Assembly (NCBI GenBank): GCA_965662885.1
Contig: CBFIJI010000020.1
Coordinates: 1 to 24,488, forward strand
Reading direction: 5' to 3'
Length of the DNA: 24,488 bases
Origin: CBFIJI01 sp965662885
GTDB lineage: Bacteria; Bacteroidota; Bacteroidia; Flavobacteriales; Flavobacteriaceae
Made by a program: the position numbers and the translations under genes. How positions within the stretch are numbered: position 1 is the first letter of the stretch; each line of letters begins with the position of its first letter. The notes under the pieces were generated by a model that saw only the letters and a program-made list of their open reading frames with translations, was not told the origin of the DNA and ran no database searches. Of the stretch, positions 17,319 through 24,488 are shown piece by piece.

Positions 17319-18011
17319 ATGAATATGAAGTGGACTATGAGACAACGAACCAATATTGAAAGCGTTCTTCAACAAAAACAAATTAAAGCCTTTGAAGGCC
17401 AAGATGTTCAAAAACAAATTAAATCCCTTTTAAAAGGTCTTCATATTGACGGTGCTAATGACCTAAATTTTGATCTTTTAGAAACCGAGAACATTTATCA
17501 TCTTTCTCAGATTAAAGCGGTGTGTATTGATTACCGACTTCGTTTTTTAGATCAAAAATATTTTAAAGGGGAGATACCACAAGAAGCCAAAGATAAAATT
17601 AATGCTTTGGAATCTGACCACAATACTGTTTTATCAGGTTTTAAAATCATGGCTCCTTCCGTGTTATTCAGACTTTCAAAAACGGATGACCCCCTTTTAT
17701 TTGTTCCTGTTGGTAATGATTATTATTATTTAGTTCACAAATGGGGAAATGACTTAAGTCCTTATAGAAAACTATTGATGTGGCCCTATAAAAACCTTAT
17801 GAATCTAATTGCTGTAATTCTTTTAGTAAGTTTTTTGGTTACGCTCATTACGCCTTACCAAATTTTTACTAAAACCAATGATTCTTCCACTTTTTTCATG
17901 TTGTTTTTATTCATGTTTAAAGCAGTTGCTTCTGTAGTGTTGTTCTACGGTTTTGCTTTAGGAAAGAATTTTAATAAGGCAATCTGGAATAGTCGGTACA
18001 ACAAATCCTAA
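17319..18011 (+). CDS. Unrecognised protein with two C-terminal membrane helices
   Basis: I do not recognise a named family for this 230-residue protein. Residues 1-155 are soluble and mixed: a charged, Gln/Lys-rich N-terminus (about 1-50, likely helical), a middle region, and a compact beta-like part around FVPVGNDYYYLVHKWG. Two hydrophobic helices follow, roughly 160-180 (MNLIAVILLVSFLVTLI) and 193-213 (FFMLFLFMFKAVASVVLF), with a short basic tail. There is no signal peptide, so the bulk is probably cytoplasmic and held at the inner membrane by a C-terminal hairpin. Codon choice resembles the neighbours. The start may be the ATG at 17319 or the one at 17325. A DUF2007 gene follows after 12 bases and is probably co-transcribed. 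Confidence 0.75.
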   Translation: MNMKWTMRQRTNIESVLQQKQIKAFEGQDVQKQIKSLLKGLHIDGANDLNFDLLETENIYHLSQIKAVCIDYRLRFLDQKYFKGEIPQEAKDKINALESDHNTVLSGFKIMAPSVLFRLSKTDDPLLFVPVGNDYYYLVHKWGNDLSPYRKLLMWPYKNLMNLIAVILLVSFLVTLITPYQIFTKTNDSSTFFMLFLFMFKAVASVVLFYGFALGKNFNKAIWNSRYNKS

Positions 18012-18023
18012 AACACTTAGGTT

Positions 18024-18242
18024 ATGAGCCCTGTTTATGTGAAAATCTTTTCTGGTCCGCCCATTACTGTGATGGCTTTAAAAGAGCGTTTGAACAGTGA
18101 AAACATTATTCCAATTATTAAAGATAATGCAGAATCTGCAAGGCTTGCAGGTTTTGGTATTACCTCTGACATTCAAGAAGTTTATGTCCATCCCGATGAA
18201 TCGGATAGGTCTTTAAAGATATTAGAAGGAATTTCGGTATAA
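18024..18242 (+). CDS. DUF2007 family protein (putative signal-transducing protein)
   Basis: This 72-residue protein fits the small DUF2007 family. It opens with a strand (YVKIFSGPP), a helix (TVMALKERLNSENI), and closes with EVYVHPDESDRSLKIL, a ferredoxin-like beta-alpha-beta arrangement related to GlnB-type folds. The family is described as a putative signal-transducing protein, but no function is established. It follows the membrane protein by 12 bases, suggesting one operon and perhaps a functional link. Confidence 0.8.
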   Translation: MSPVYVKIFSGPPITVMALKERLNSENIIPIIKDNAESARLAGFGITSDIQEVYVHPDESDRSLKILEGISV

Positions 18243-18269
18243 ATAAGCATCATTTTTAAATGTTTACAA

Positions 18270-18277
18270 TACATTTG
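18270..18277 (+). promoter_or_regulatory. Promoter -7 box of the symporter gene
   Basis: TACATTTG matches TAnnTTTG exactly and ends 20 bases before the ATG at 18298. No TTG is found at the expected distance upstream. It would let the symporter be transcribed apart from the DUF2007 gene. Confidence 0.4.
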
Positions 18278-18297
18278 AAAAAACTTAAAAACCAATT

Positions 18298-19893
18298 ATG
18301 CAATTCCTTGTATTTATCTTATTCACACTTTTAGTAGGTATCGTTTCTTATATAGCAACTCTTAAAACCAATGAGAATACACAAGACGGCTATTTCCTTG
18401 GAGGTAGAAGTCTTACAGGTTTTGTCATTGCAGGTTCCTTATTATTGACCAATTTATCTACCGAACAACTTGTTGGTTTAAATGGATCAGCCTATAAAGA
18501 AGGTCTTTTGGTTATGGCATGGGAAACCTTAGCCGCCATTGCTATGGTTGTTACCGCTATTGTCTTGCTTCCACGCTATCTTAAAGGAGGGATAACTACA
18601 GTTCCTCAGTTTTTAGAACGACGTTATGACACCGTAACAAAATCAATAACTTCTGGTCTTTTTCTTAGTGGTTATGTTGTTGTACTACTGCCTATTGTCC
18701 TCTATTCAGGTGCTATCGCATTGATAGGTATTTTTGATTTAACGACTGTTTTTGGGGTTTCAAAAAATACTGCACTTATAATAACAGTTTGGTCTATTGG
18801 AACGATTGGTTCCATTTATGCCATTTTCGGCGGTTTAAAAGCCGTTGCCGTTTCCGACACTATAAATGCTATTGGCCTTTTAATAGGTGGATTAATGATT
18901 CCAGTATTTGGGCTTCTTTATATCGGTGATGGTAATTTAATAGGAGGTATAGAAGTGCTTTATGTCAATCATCCAGAAAAATTCAATTCCATCGGTGATG
19001 CAGATGCTGCCGTTCCATTTGGAACCTTGTTTACAGGTATGATTCTAATTCAACTTTTTTATTGGGGAACCAATCAAGCCATTATTCAACGGGCACTCGC
19101 TGCAAAAAATTTGGCAGAGGGTCAAAAAGGACTTATCATCGCCGGCTTTGTAAAAATTCTTGGACCATTAATTGTTGTTTTACCGGGGATCATCGCCTAC
19201 TACATGTTTAACGACACTTTAGATATTGCCAATCAAGATCAGTCTTATGGTATGTTGGTCAATAAAGTATTACCGCCCGTTTTAATTGGCTTTTTTGCAG
19301 CAGTGCTGTTTGGAGCCATCCTGAGTTCTTTTAACTCTGCGCTTAATAGTTCAGTGACTTTATTCGGATTAGATATTTACAAACAGTACATTAAAAAAGA
19401 TGCGAGCGAAAAGCAGGTTGTACGTGCAGGGAAGTCATTTGGTATTGGTTTAGCGTTGTTATCCATGCTTATTGCACCCACAATTGCCAATGCACCCGAT
19501 GGTTTGTTTGGGTATTTACAAGAAATTAATGGGTGTTACTCCATTCCTATTCTAACCATTATTTTGGTTGGCTATTTAACTAAATATGTACCTGCAATTG
19601 CAGCAAAAATTGGAATTTTTTCTGGGGTAGTTTTATATGCATTTAGTCAATTCTTCCTTAAAGACTATGTGATATCCAATGGCGGTACCTATCCACATTA
19701 TATCCACGTTATGGCGCTGCTGTTTGTATTTAATACAGGTTTAATGTTGCTCATCGGATATTTAAAACCAAGAAAAGAGGCTTATGTTCAAGCTTATACC
19801 AAACAAGTAGATATTACACCTTGGAAACCCGTAAAATTCTTTGGTATCCTAATCACCGTCATTGTGATTAGTATTTATTATATCTTCTCCTAG
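18298..19893 (+). CDS. Sodium/solute symporter (SSS family), vSGLT-like, probable sugar carrier
   Basis: This 531-residue inner-membrane protein has about 14 hydrophobic segments and the SSS fold. It aligns closely with the Vibrio sodium/galactose carrier vSGLT. NLSTEQLVG (52-60) and AWET (74-77) place Gln57 and Glu76 19 residues apart, as for Gln69 and Glu88 of vSGLT. QLFYWGTNQ (from 252) and GFVKI (283-287) place Gln252 and Lys286 34 apart, as for Asn260 and Lys294. Tyr255 matches the gate Tyr263 and Gln408 matches Gln428. The sodium-site segment AILSSFNSALNS is also kept. These points suggest a sugar or sugar-like substrate, although Asn260 is replaced by Gln. The vSGLT residue numbers are from memory. 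The stop codon lies inside a perfect 18-base palindrome. Confidence 0.9.
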   Translation: MQFLVFILFTLLVGIVSYIATLKTNENTQDGYFLGGRSLTGFVIAGSLLLTNLSTEQLVGLNGSAYKEGLLVMAWETLAAIAMVVTAIVLLPRYLKGGITTVPQFLERRYDTVTKSITSGLFLSGYVVVLLPIVLYSGAIALIGIFDLTTVFGVSKNTALIITVWSIGTIGSIYAIFGGLKAVAVSDTINAIGLLIGGLMIPVFGLLYIGDGNLIGGIEVLYVNHPEKFNSIGDADAAVPFGTLFTGMILIQLFYWGTNQAIIQRALAAKNLAEGQKGLIIAGFVKILGPLIVVLPGIIAYYMFNDTLDIANQDQSYGMLVNKVLPPVLIGFFAAVLFGAILSSFNSALNSSVTLFGLDIYKQYIKKDASEKQVVRAGKSFGIGLALLSMLIAPTIANAPDGLFGYLQEINGCYSIPILTIILVGYLTKYVPAIAAKIGIFSGVVLYAFSQFFLKDYVISNGGTYPHYIHVMALLFVFNTGLMLLIGYLKPRKEAYVQAYTKQVDITPWKPVKFFGILITVIVISIYYIFS

Positions 19894-19902
19894 CTAGGAG
19901 AA
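19885..19902. repeat. Perfect 18-base palindrome at the symporter stop codon
   Basis: TTCTCCTAGCTAGGAGAA is its own reverse complement and includes the TAG stop (19891-19893). As RNA it can form a 7-bp stem with an AGCT loop. Neither strand has a U-tract after it, so it is not a standard intrinsic terminator. It sits between the convergent symporter and ABC-F genes, where transcripts need to end. It might be a transcript-end stem or a protein-binding site. Confidence 0.6.
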
Positions 19903-19933
19903 AAATACGTTGATTAATTAAGCGTGTTTAATA

Positions 19934-21556
19934 TTAAGAATACATTTGAACACGCAATTCTTTAATTTTTGAATCGGTCATATACTCATCAAAGGTGGTA
20001 TAACGGTCAATAACCCCTTTAGGAGTTAGTTCAACAATTCGGTTTCCAATGGTTTGAGAAAAGGCATGATCGCTTGTACTGCAAAGTAATGTCCCTTTAA
20101 AATTGTTTAGGGTATTGTTAAAAGCCGTAATAGATTCCAAGTCCAAGTGATTGGTCGGTTCATCCAACAGCAAAACATTGGCACGTTGCATCATCATTTT
20201 AGAAAGCATACAGCGAACTTTTTCACCTCCTGAAAGGACATGAGCTGATTTTAAAGCCTCATCACCACTAAAAAGCATTTTCCCCAAAAAACCTCTTAAA
20301 AAAACTTCTTCCCTTTCTTCTTCTGTGGTGGCATATTGGCGTAACCAATCGACTAAAGAGAGTTGTTCTTGAAAAAAAGAATCATTATCAACAGGAAGAT
20401 AAGCTTGAGAGGTTGTTATTCCCCATTCAAATTTACCACTGTTTGGTGATGCTTTCCCAGAAATAATGTCATAAAAAGCCGAAACAGCTCTAGAGTCTTT
20501 TGAATACACAATGACTTTATCCCCTTTTGCTAAATTTAAGTGGATATCATTGAATAAAAGCTCCTCCCCTAGTTGGTAAGACAACTTTTCAATATTTAAA
20601 ATTTGATCTCCAGCTTCACGAGATTGTTCAAAAATAATTGCAGGATAGCGCCGACTAGAGGGCTTGATCTCCTCAATATTAAGTTTGTCAATCATCTTTT
20701 TTCGAGAAGTCGCTTGTTTTGACTTGGCTACATTGGCTGAAAAACGAGCAATAAACTCTTGTAACTCTTTTTTCTTTTCTTCTGCTTTTTTGTTTTGTTG
20801 TGCACGTTGTCGTGAGGCTAATTGACTCGACTCATACCAAAAAGTATAATTTCCAGAATACTGATTAATTTTTCCGTAGTCAATATCAGAAATATGAGTA
20901 CAAACTGCATCTAAAAAATGACGGTCGTGAGAAACCACAATTACAGTATTGGCATAATTAGCTAAAAACTGTTCTAACCACATAATGGTTTCATAATCCA
21001 AATCGTTCGTTGGCTCATCCATGATTAAAACATCTGGGGTTCCAAAAAGTGCTTGTGCTAAAAGAACACGGACTTTTTGTTTACCATCCAAATCAGCCAT
21101 AGCAGCATAATGTAAATGTTCTGAAATCTCTAAATTGGACAATAATGTTGCTGCATCACTATCAGCATTCCAACCGTTCATCTCTTCAAACTTAATTTGA
21201 AGTTCTCCCACACGTTCACCATCGGCATCCGAAAAATTTTCCTTGGCATAGATCGCTTCCATCGCTGCTTTAACTTTGTACAAATCTTTATTTCCACGTA
21301 AAACGGTTTCTAGAACCGAAAACGAATCAAAAGCATTGTGATTTTGTTCTAAGACAGACATTCTTTTTCCAGGCTCTAAGTGGACATTTCCAGAATTGGC
21401 CTCCATTTGTCCTGCAAGAATTTTTAAAAACGTTGACTTTCCGGCACCATTAGCACCGATTATCCCATAACAATTTCCGGAAGTGAAAGTCACATTGACT
21501 TCATCAAATAAAATTCTTTTTCCAAATTGAACAGAAAGATTAGAAACTGTGAGCAT
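19934..21556 (-). CDS. ABC-F family ATPase, YbiT-like, with degenerate second ATP site
   Basis: This 540-residue protein has two ABC ATPase domains in tandem, no membrane segments, and a charged linker, as in ABC-F proteins that act on the ribosome. It is closest to YbiT: FGKRILFDEVNV start, RFSANVAKSKQATSR linker, and a short C-terminus. Domain 1 has an intact Walker A GANGAGKST (34-42), Walker B with MDEPTND (179-185) and His210, but its signature is LDGKQK (156-161) instead of LSGGQ. Domain 2 keeps LSGGEK and LLLDEPTNHLD, but its Walker A is replaced by SKDSRAVSAF (352-361, Ala357 at the Lys place) and Ser495 stands where the switch His should be. Antibiotic resistance is not implied; a translation-factor role is inferred from the family. 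It has its own promoter (21577-21606). Confidence 0.92.
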   Translation of the reverse strand: MLTVSNLSVQFGKRILFDEVNVTFTSGNCYGIIGANGAGKSTFLKILAGQMEANSGNVHLEPGKRMSVLEQNHNAFDSFSVLETVLRGNKDLYKVKAAMEAIYAKENFSDADGERVGELQIKFEEMNGWNADSDAATLLSNLEISEHLHYAAMADLDGKQKVRVLLAQALFGTPDVLIMDEPTNDLDYETIMWLEQFLANYANTVIVVSHDRHFLDAVCTHISDIDYGKINQYSGNYTFWYESSQLASRQRAQQNKKAEEKKKELQEFIARFSANVAKSKQATSRKKMIDKLNIEEIKPSSRRYPAIIFEQSREAGDQILNIEKLSYQLGEELLFNDIHLNLAKGDKVIVYSKDSRAVSAFYDIISGKASPNSGKFEWGITTSQAYLPVDNDSFFQEQLSLVDWLRQYATTEEEREEVFLRGFLGKMLFSGDEALKSAHVLSGGEKVRCMLSKMMMQRANVLLLDEPTNHLDLESITAFNNTLNNFKGTLLCSTSDHAFSQTIGNRIVELTPKGVIDRYTTFDEYMTDSKIKELRVQMYS

Positions 21557-21576
21557 TTTTAAATATTTTTAAGTCG

Positions 21577-21606
21577 CAAAAGTACATAATTCCCTAAGAG
21601 CATCAA
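21577..21606 (-). promoter_or_regulatory. Bacteroidota-type promoter of the ABC-F gene
   Basis: Read on the minus strand, TTG (21606-21604), a 19-base spacer, and TACTTTTG (21584-21577) match TTG / TAnnTTTG exactly. The box ends 20 bases before the ATG at 21556. This is the best promoter in the window. Confidence 0.7.
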
Positions 21607-21663
21607 TTATTTTTTAACGGGAACTTGGCAAGCCAAAAACAAGGAATGCATTACATTTATAAC

Positions 21664-23049
21664 ATGAATTTAAGATTTATATTTCTCTTTTTATTGGTCC
21701 TTATTCTTTGGTCCTGTTCTGAGAACAACCAAAAATATTCAGGAGTGTTTTTTGGAGGTCAAATCGTTAACCCCTCCTCTAATTTTGTTCGTCTTTATCG
21801 AGATAATATGACGATTGATTCCTTAATCCTTGATCAAAACTTTAGGTTTGAAAAAAAATTCGACTCTCTAGATAGTGGGATTTATAAATTGGAACATATT
21901 CCTGAATATCAATCTGTTTTTATAGAAAACGGGGATAGTCTTTGGGTAAGAATCAATGCATCGGCCTTTAAGGAGTCTATTGTCTATTCTGGAAAGGGGG
22001 CGGCTAAAAACAACTTTATCATGGAAGTATTCTTAGATCAAGAAAAAGAAAATGACTTCCTGTCTTCGAAATTTTCAAACAACAGTACTCGATTTAATCA
22101 AATTATTGATTCTTTACTCAATCAGAAAAAACAACTTTGGATTGAAATGGATTCTCTAAATCAATTATCCCCTATTGCACAAAAAATAACACAAGCAGCC
22201 TATATTTATCCTTATGCCACAATTAGAGAACGTTATGGACTACTTCGTGGTACAAATTGGTCTGCCGAGGAGGACAGTATTTTCTTTGAATTTAGAAAAT
22301 ATCTAAACTATGGTGACAACGATCTCGCACTCTTTGACCCCTATGTCAACTATTTGATGAACTATATCAATGAAAAAGCCTTGGATAGCAGTGAATACTA
22401 TTTTCAAGCTGAAAAAGACACTGACTTTAATATCCGTCGTTTGACCGTTGTTGATCAGGAAATTAAGGGAACTAAACTCCGAAATAATTTAGCAAGAGCC
22501 ATTGCCTATAAAGAGATTTTAAACTTTGATAAACACGAAGAGCATGATAAGTTCCTTCAGTATTATGCCATTGTCAACAGTTCCCAAAAAGATCTGGCAG
22601 AAGTCTTGAATCTCCATCTAGACATTAAAGGTATGCAAGAAAATCAGCAATTACCTAGTGTCCCATTACAAAAGGTGGATCAGTCATTAGTTTCTAGTGA
22701 TGAACTTTTCCCGGGTCAACCAACAGTGATTTATTTTTGGTCACAGTCACAAATGAAACATTATAAAAGTACGTTGGAAAGGGTGGAGCGTTTTAAAAAT
22801 CAATACCCTAATTATAAATACGTAGGAATATGTATTCAGCCCTTTAATAAGATGGTTGCACAAGTTCAAAAAATGATGCAGGTTGACATCGACAATCAAT
22901 ATGCCATTGTCGACTTTGAAATGGCCAGTAAAAAATGGGTATTAACCCTTTTGAACAAGAGTATTATTATTGATGCTAATGGAAAAATACTGCAAGGTTT
23001 TGGAAACTTTTCAGATGACCAATTCGAACAAATACTTGCTGAAAACTAA
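21664..23049 (+). CDS. Thioredoxin-fold (TlpA-like) lipoprotein without CxxC
   Basis: This 461-residue protein starts with a lipoprotein signal ending LILWSC, with Cys18 as the lipidated residue, so it is envelope-bound. Residues about 25-110 are beta-rich (GGQIVNPSSNFVRLYRD...) and resemble the DUF4369-type domain that often precedes TlpA-like modules in Bacteroidota. A long helical middle follows (about 120-330). The last ~120 residues look thioredoxin-like: PTVIYFWSQSQMKH, a later beta strand YKYVGICI, and SIIIDANGKILQGFGN. Where TlpA proteins have CxxC, this one has QMKH (363-366), so it cannot act as a dithiol reductase. I chose the ATG at 21664 because it gives a clean signal peptide; starts at 21625 (TTG) and 21646 would add a polar extension. 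It ends three bases from the converging transaldolase gene. Confidence 0.75.
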   Translation: MNLRFIFLFLLVLILWSCSENNQKYSGVFFGGQIVNPSSNFVRLYRDNMTIDSLILDQNFRFEKKFDSLDSGIYKLEHIPEYQSVFIENGDSLWVRINASAFKESIVYSGKGAAKNNFIMEVFLDQEKENDFLSSKFSNNSTRFNQIIDSLLNQKKQLWIEMDSLNQLSPIAQKITQAAYIYPYATIRERYGLLRGTNWSAEEDSIFFEFRKYLNYGDNDLALFDPYVNYLMNYINEKALDSSEYYFQAEKDTDFNIRRLTVVDQEIKGTKLRNNLARAIAYKEILNFDKHEEHDKFLQYYAIVNSSQKDLAEVLNLHLDIKGMQENQQLPSVPLQKVDQSLVSSDELFPGQPTVIYFWSQSQMKHYKSTLERVERFKNQYPNYKYVGICIQPFNKMVAQVQKMMQVDIDNQYAIVDFEMASKKWVLTLLNKSIIIDANGKILQGFGNFSDDQFEQILAEN

Positions 23050-23052
23050 GTG

Positions 23053-23706
23053 CTAATTTCCCTTTTTAAAATCGGCTAAAAACTGCGCCAAACCACTATC
23101 TGTTAAAGGATGTTTTAGAAGACCTTTTATTGCACTTAATGGCCCAGTCATTACGTCAGCGCCAATTTTAGCACAATCAATAATGTGCATGGTATGACGT
23201 ACTGAAGCTGCTAATATTTCTGTTTCGTAAGCATAATTATCAAAAATCAAGCGGATTTCTTCAATTAGATTTAAGCCATCGGTTGAAATATCGTCTAAAC
23301 GACCAATAAAAGGAGATACATAGGTCGCGCCAGCCTTAGCGGCTAATAAAGCTTGACCGGGTGAAAAAATAAGGGTACAATTGGTGCGAATTCCTTTATC
23401 GGAAAAATATTTTAACGCCTTAACCCCTTCTTCAATCATGGGGATTTTAACCACAATTTGAGGATGTAATGCAGCGAGTGCTTCTCCTTCTTTGACCATT
23501 CCTTCAAAATCAACGGAAATAACTTCAGCGGAAACATCTCCATCAACAGCTTCACAAATTGTTTTATAATGGTTAATAATGTTTTCATTACCGGTAATTC
23601 CTTCTTTGGCCATCAAGGAAGGATTGGTAGTTACCCCGTCCAAAATACCTAAGGCTTGCGCTTCTTTGATTTGATCTAAGTTTGCAGTATCTATAAAAAA
23701 CTTCAT
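23053..23706 (-). CDS. tal: Small transaldolase (TalC/FSA subfamily)
   Basis: This 217-residue TIM-barrel enzyme matches the short transaldolase group, which in the pentose phosphate pathway moves a dihydroxyacetone unit between sugar phosphates. It begins MKFFIDTANLDQIKEA, has VTTNPSL (25-31), the Schiff-base Lys87 in VVKIPM, NCTLIFSPGQALLAAKAGA and SPFIGRLDDI. Two residues separate transaldolase from fructose-6-phosphate aldolase: the aldolase has Gln and Tyr, the transaldolase has Glu and Phe. Here they are Glu61 (SAEVIS) and Phe133 (VSPFIG), which favours transaldolase. Length is typical. It lies 19 bases downstream of the short-chain dehydrogenase on the same strand and may share its transcript. 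Confidence 0.93.
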   Translation of the reverse strand: MKFFIDTANLDQIKEAQALGILDGVTTNPSLMAKEGITGNENIINHYKTICEAVDGDVSAEVISVDFEGMVKEGEALAALHPQIVVKIPMIEEGVKALKYFSDKGIRTNCTLIFSPGQALLAAKAGATYVSPFIGRLDDISTDGLNLIEEIRLIFDNYAYETEILAASVRHTMHIIDCAKIGADVMTGPLSAIKGLLKHPLTDSGLAQFLADFKKGN

Positions 23707-23725
23707 GGTAATCTGTTTTAGAATG

Positions 23726-24488
23726 TTAAATATTATAATTTTTCATTAGTAGCTTTTCAAAAAGACGATCGGGTAAGATGGCTTTAAGAAAGATCGCTAT
23801 TTTTTGAAGCGGTGCACCAACACGGTAATGAACTTTAGGGTTTTTAGACCCCATTACTTTAATAATGGCTTCTGCAATTTCAATGGGGTCATTGCCCTGA
23901 TCAACATGGGCATCCATCGTATTCAAACTTTCCTGATAGGAGGCTTCGTAGGGAGAGTTTTCTATTACTGGAGCATGATATCTTCGAGACGCAATATCCG
24001 TGGCATAATCGCCTGGAGCAATGCTGCATACCTTGATTCCAAAGTTTTTGACTTCCATACGTAAGCTTTCTGTCAATAATTCTAAAGCTCCTTTAGAAGC
24101 TGAATATACACCGCGATATGGGAGGCCCATACCACCTGCTATGGAAGTAATATTAATAATCAAACCGGATTTTTGATTCCGCATAATAGGTAAGATGAGT
24201 TGTGCCAATTGAATCGGACCAAAACAGTTGGTCTGAAAATTAGCAAGAACGGCATCGGTTGAAATTTCTTCAACTGGACCCGTATTTCCTACACCTGCAT
24301 TATTTATTAGAACATCTATACGCCCAGTTTCTTGATAAACTTTATCAACAAAAGTGGTCATGGTTTCTGGTTTGTTAATGTCCAAAGGGTATAGAGGAAA
24401 TTCTTTAATTGAATATTTTTTAGGCGAGCGACTTGTACCATAGACTTTATAGCCCTGTTTTACCAAGTGAAGTGCCGTAGCTTTTCCT
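23726..24488 (-). CDS. Short-chain dehydrogenase/reductase, 5' partial
   Basis: The frame runs open to the right edge, so the N-terminus (with the TGxxxGxG cofactor motif) is outside; about 15 residues are missing. The visible part begins GKATALHLVKQGYKVYGTSRS and has the SDR motifs NNAGVG, the catalytic Ser in NITSIAGG and YSASK with the catalytic Tyr and Lys. The SRS after the second strand resembles NADP-preferring enzymes, but cofactor choice is not proven. The C-terminal part (LKAILPDRLFEKLLMKNYNI) is typical of classical SDRs of broad, unassigned substrate. The TTG at 24464-24466 is internal and not a start. The transaldolase gene follows after 19 bases. Confidence 0.88.
   Translation of the reverse strand, partial: GKATALHLVKQGYKVYGTSRSPKKYSIKEFPLYPLDINKPETMTTFVDKVYQETGRIDVLINNAGVGNTGPVEEISTDAVLANFQTNCFGPIQLAQLILPIMRNQKSGLIINITSIAGGMGLPYRGVYSASKGALELLTESLRMEVKNFGIKVCSIAPGDYATDIASRRYHAPVIENSPYEASYQESLNTMDAHVDQGNDPIEIAEAIIKVMGSKNPKVHYRVGAPLQKIAIFLKAILPDRLFEKLLMKNYNI

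Noticed and set aside
19934..21556. Antibiotic-resistance ABC-F gene
   Set aside because: The motifs and linker fit the YbiT group, not the Vga/Lsa/Msr resistance groups, and the setting is core genome.
1..24488. tRNA, rRNA, riboswitch, CRISPR or insertion-sequence features
   Set aside because: Intergenic gaps are all under about 90 bases and contain no cloverleaf, repeat-spacer pattern, terminal inverted repeats or transposase frame that I can see.

Overview
The window is about 24.5 kb of gene-dense, AT-rich chromosomal DNA that looks like a member of the Bacteroidota, most probably a flavobacterium. The reasons are: promoters of the TTG / TAnnTTTG type rather than -35/-10 sites, no clear Shine-Dalgarno sites, lipoproteins with short Bacteroidota-type signal peptides, and several proteins of a typical flavobacterial kind (fused E1 alpha/beta dehydrogenase, M1-type peptidase with a long beta-rich tail, YbiT-like ABC-F with a degenerate second half). 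It reads as ordinary core genome. I see no insertion sequence, prophage, CRISPR array, rRNA or tRNA, and no non-coding stretch longer than about 90 bases.

Layout. 1-1467: C-terminal part of an M1-like metallopeptidase cut by the window edge. 1543-3951: fused alpha/beta E1 subunit of a branched-chain-type 2-oxoacid dehydrogenase. It converges on holA (3960-4961, minus). Divergent from holA is a plus-strand run: an orphan HsdR-N-like nuclease-fold protein, a family 2 glycosyltransferase overlapping it by 8 bases, and an OmpA-like lipoprotein that ends at a bidirectional terminator (7352-7381). On the minus strand follow a YciO/Sua5-family protein and a UvrD/PcrA helicase. Then come a secreted M20 amidohydrolase (plus), a patatin-like hydrolase (minus), recG (plus), pheT (plus, TTG start), an unrecognised two-helix membrane protein, a DUF2007 protein and a vSGLT-like sodium/sugar symporter. 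The last part holds a YbiT-like ABC-F ATPase (minus), a thioredoxin-fold lipoprotein without a CxxC (plus), and on the minus strand a small transaldolase and the C-terminal part of a short-chain dehydrogenase cut by the right edge.

How they fit together. Most genes are housekeeping: replication and repair (holA, uvrD, recG), translation (pheT, YciO-like protein, ABC-F), carbon metabolism (E1, transaldolase, sugar symporter) and cell envelope (OmpA lipoprotein, glycosyltransferase, peptidase, TlpA-like lipoprotein). They alternate in strand every one to three genes and several convergent pairs are only 3-11 bases apart, so transcripts probably overlap at their 3' ends.

I found no new defence or mobile system. 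The points most worth a second look are in known families. The ABC-F protein seems to have lost one whole composite ATP site. The E1 enzyme appears to have exchanged the Asp and Asn that normally hold the thiamine-diphosphate magnesium. The thioredoxin-like lipoprotein has QMKH in place of CxxC. pheT has only a TTG start available. Several promoter boxes sit so close to the start codon that the mRNAs may be leaderless.
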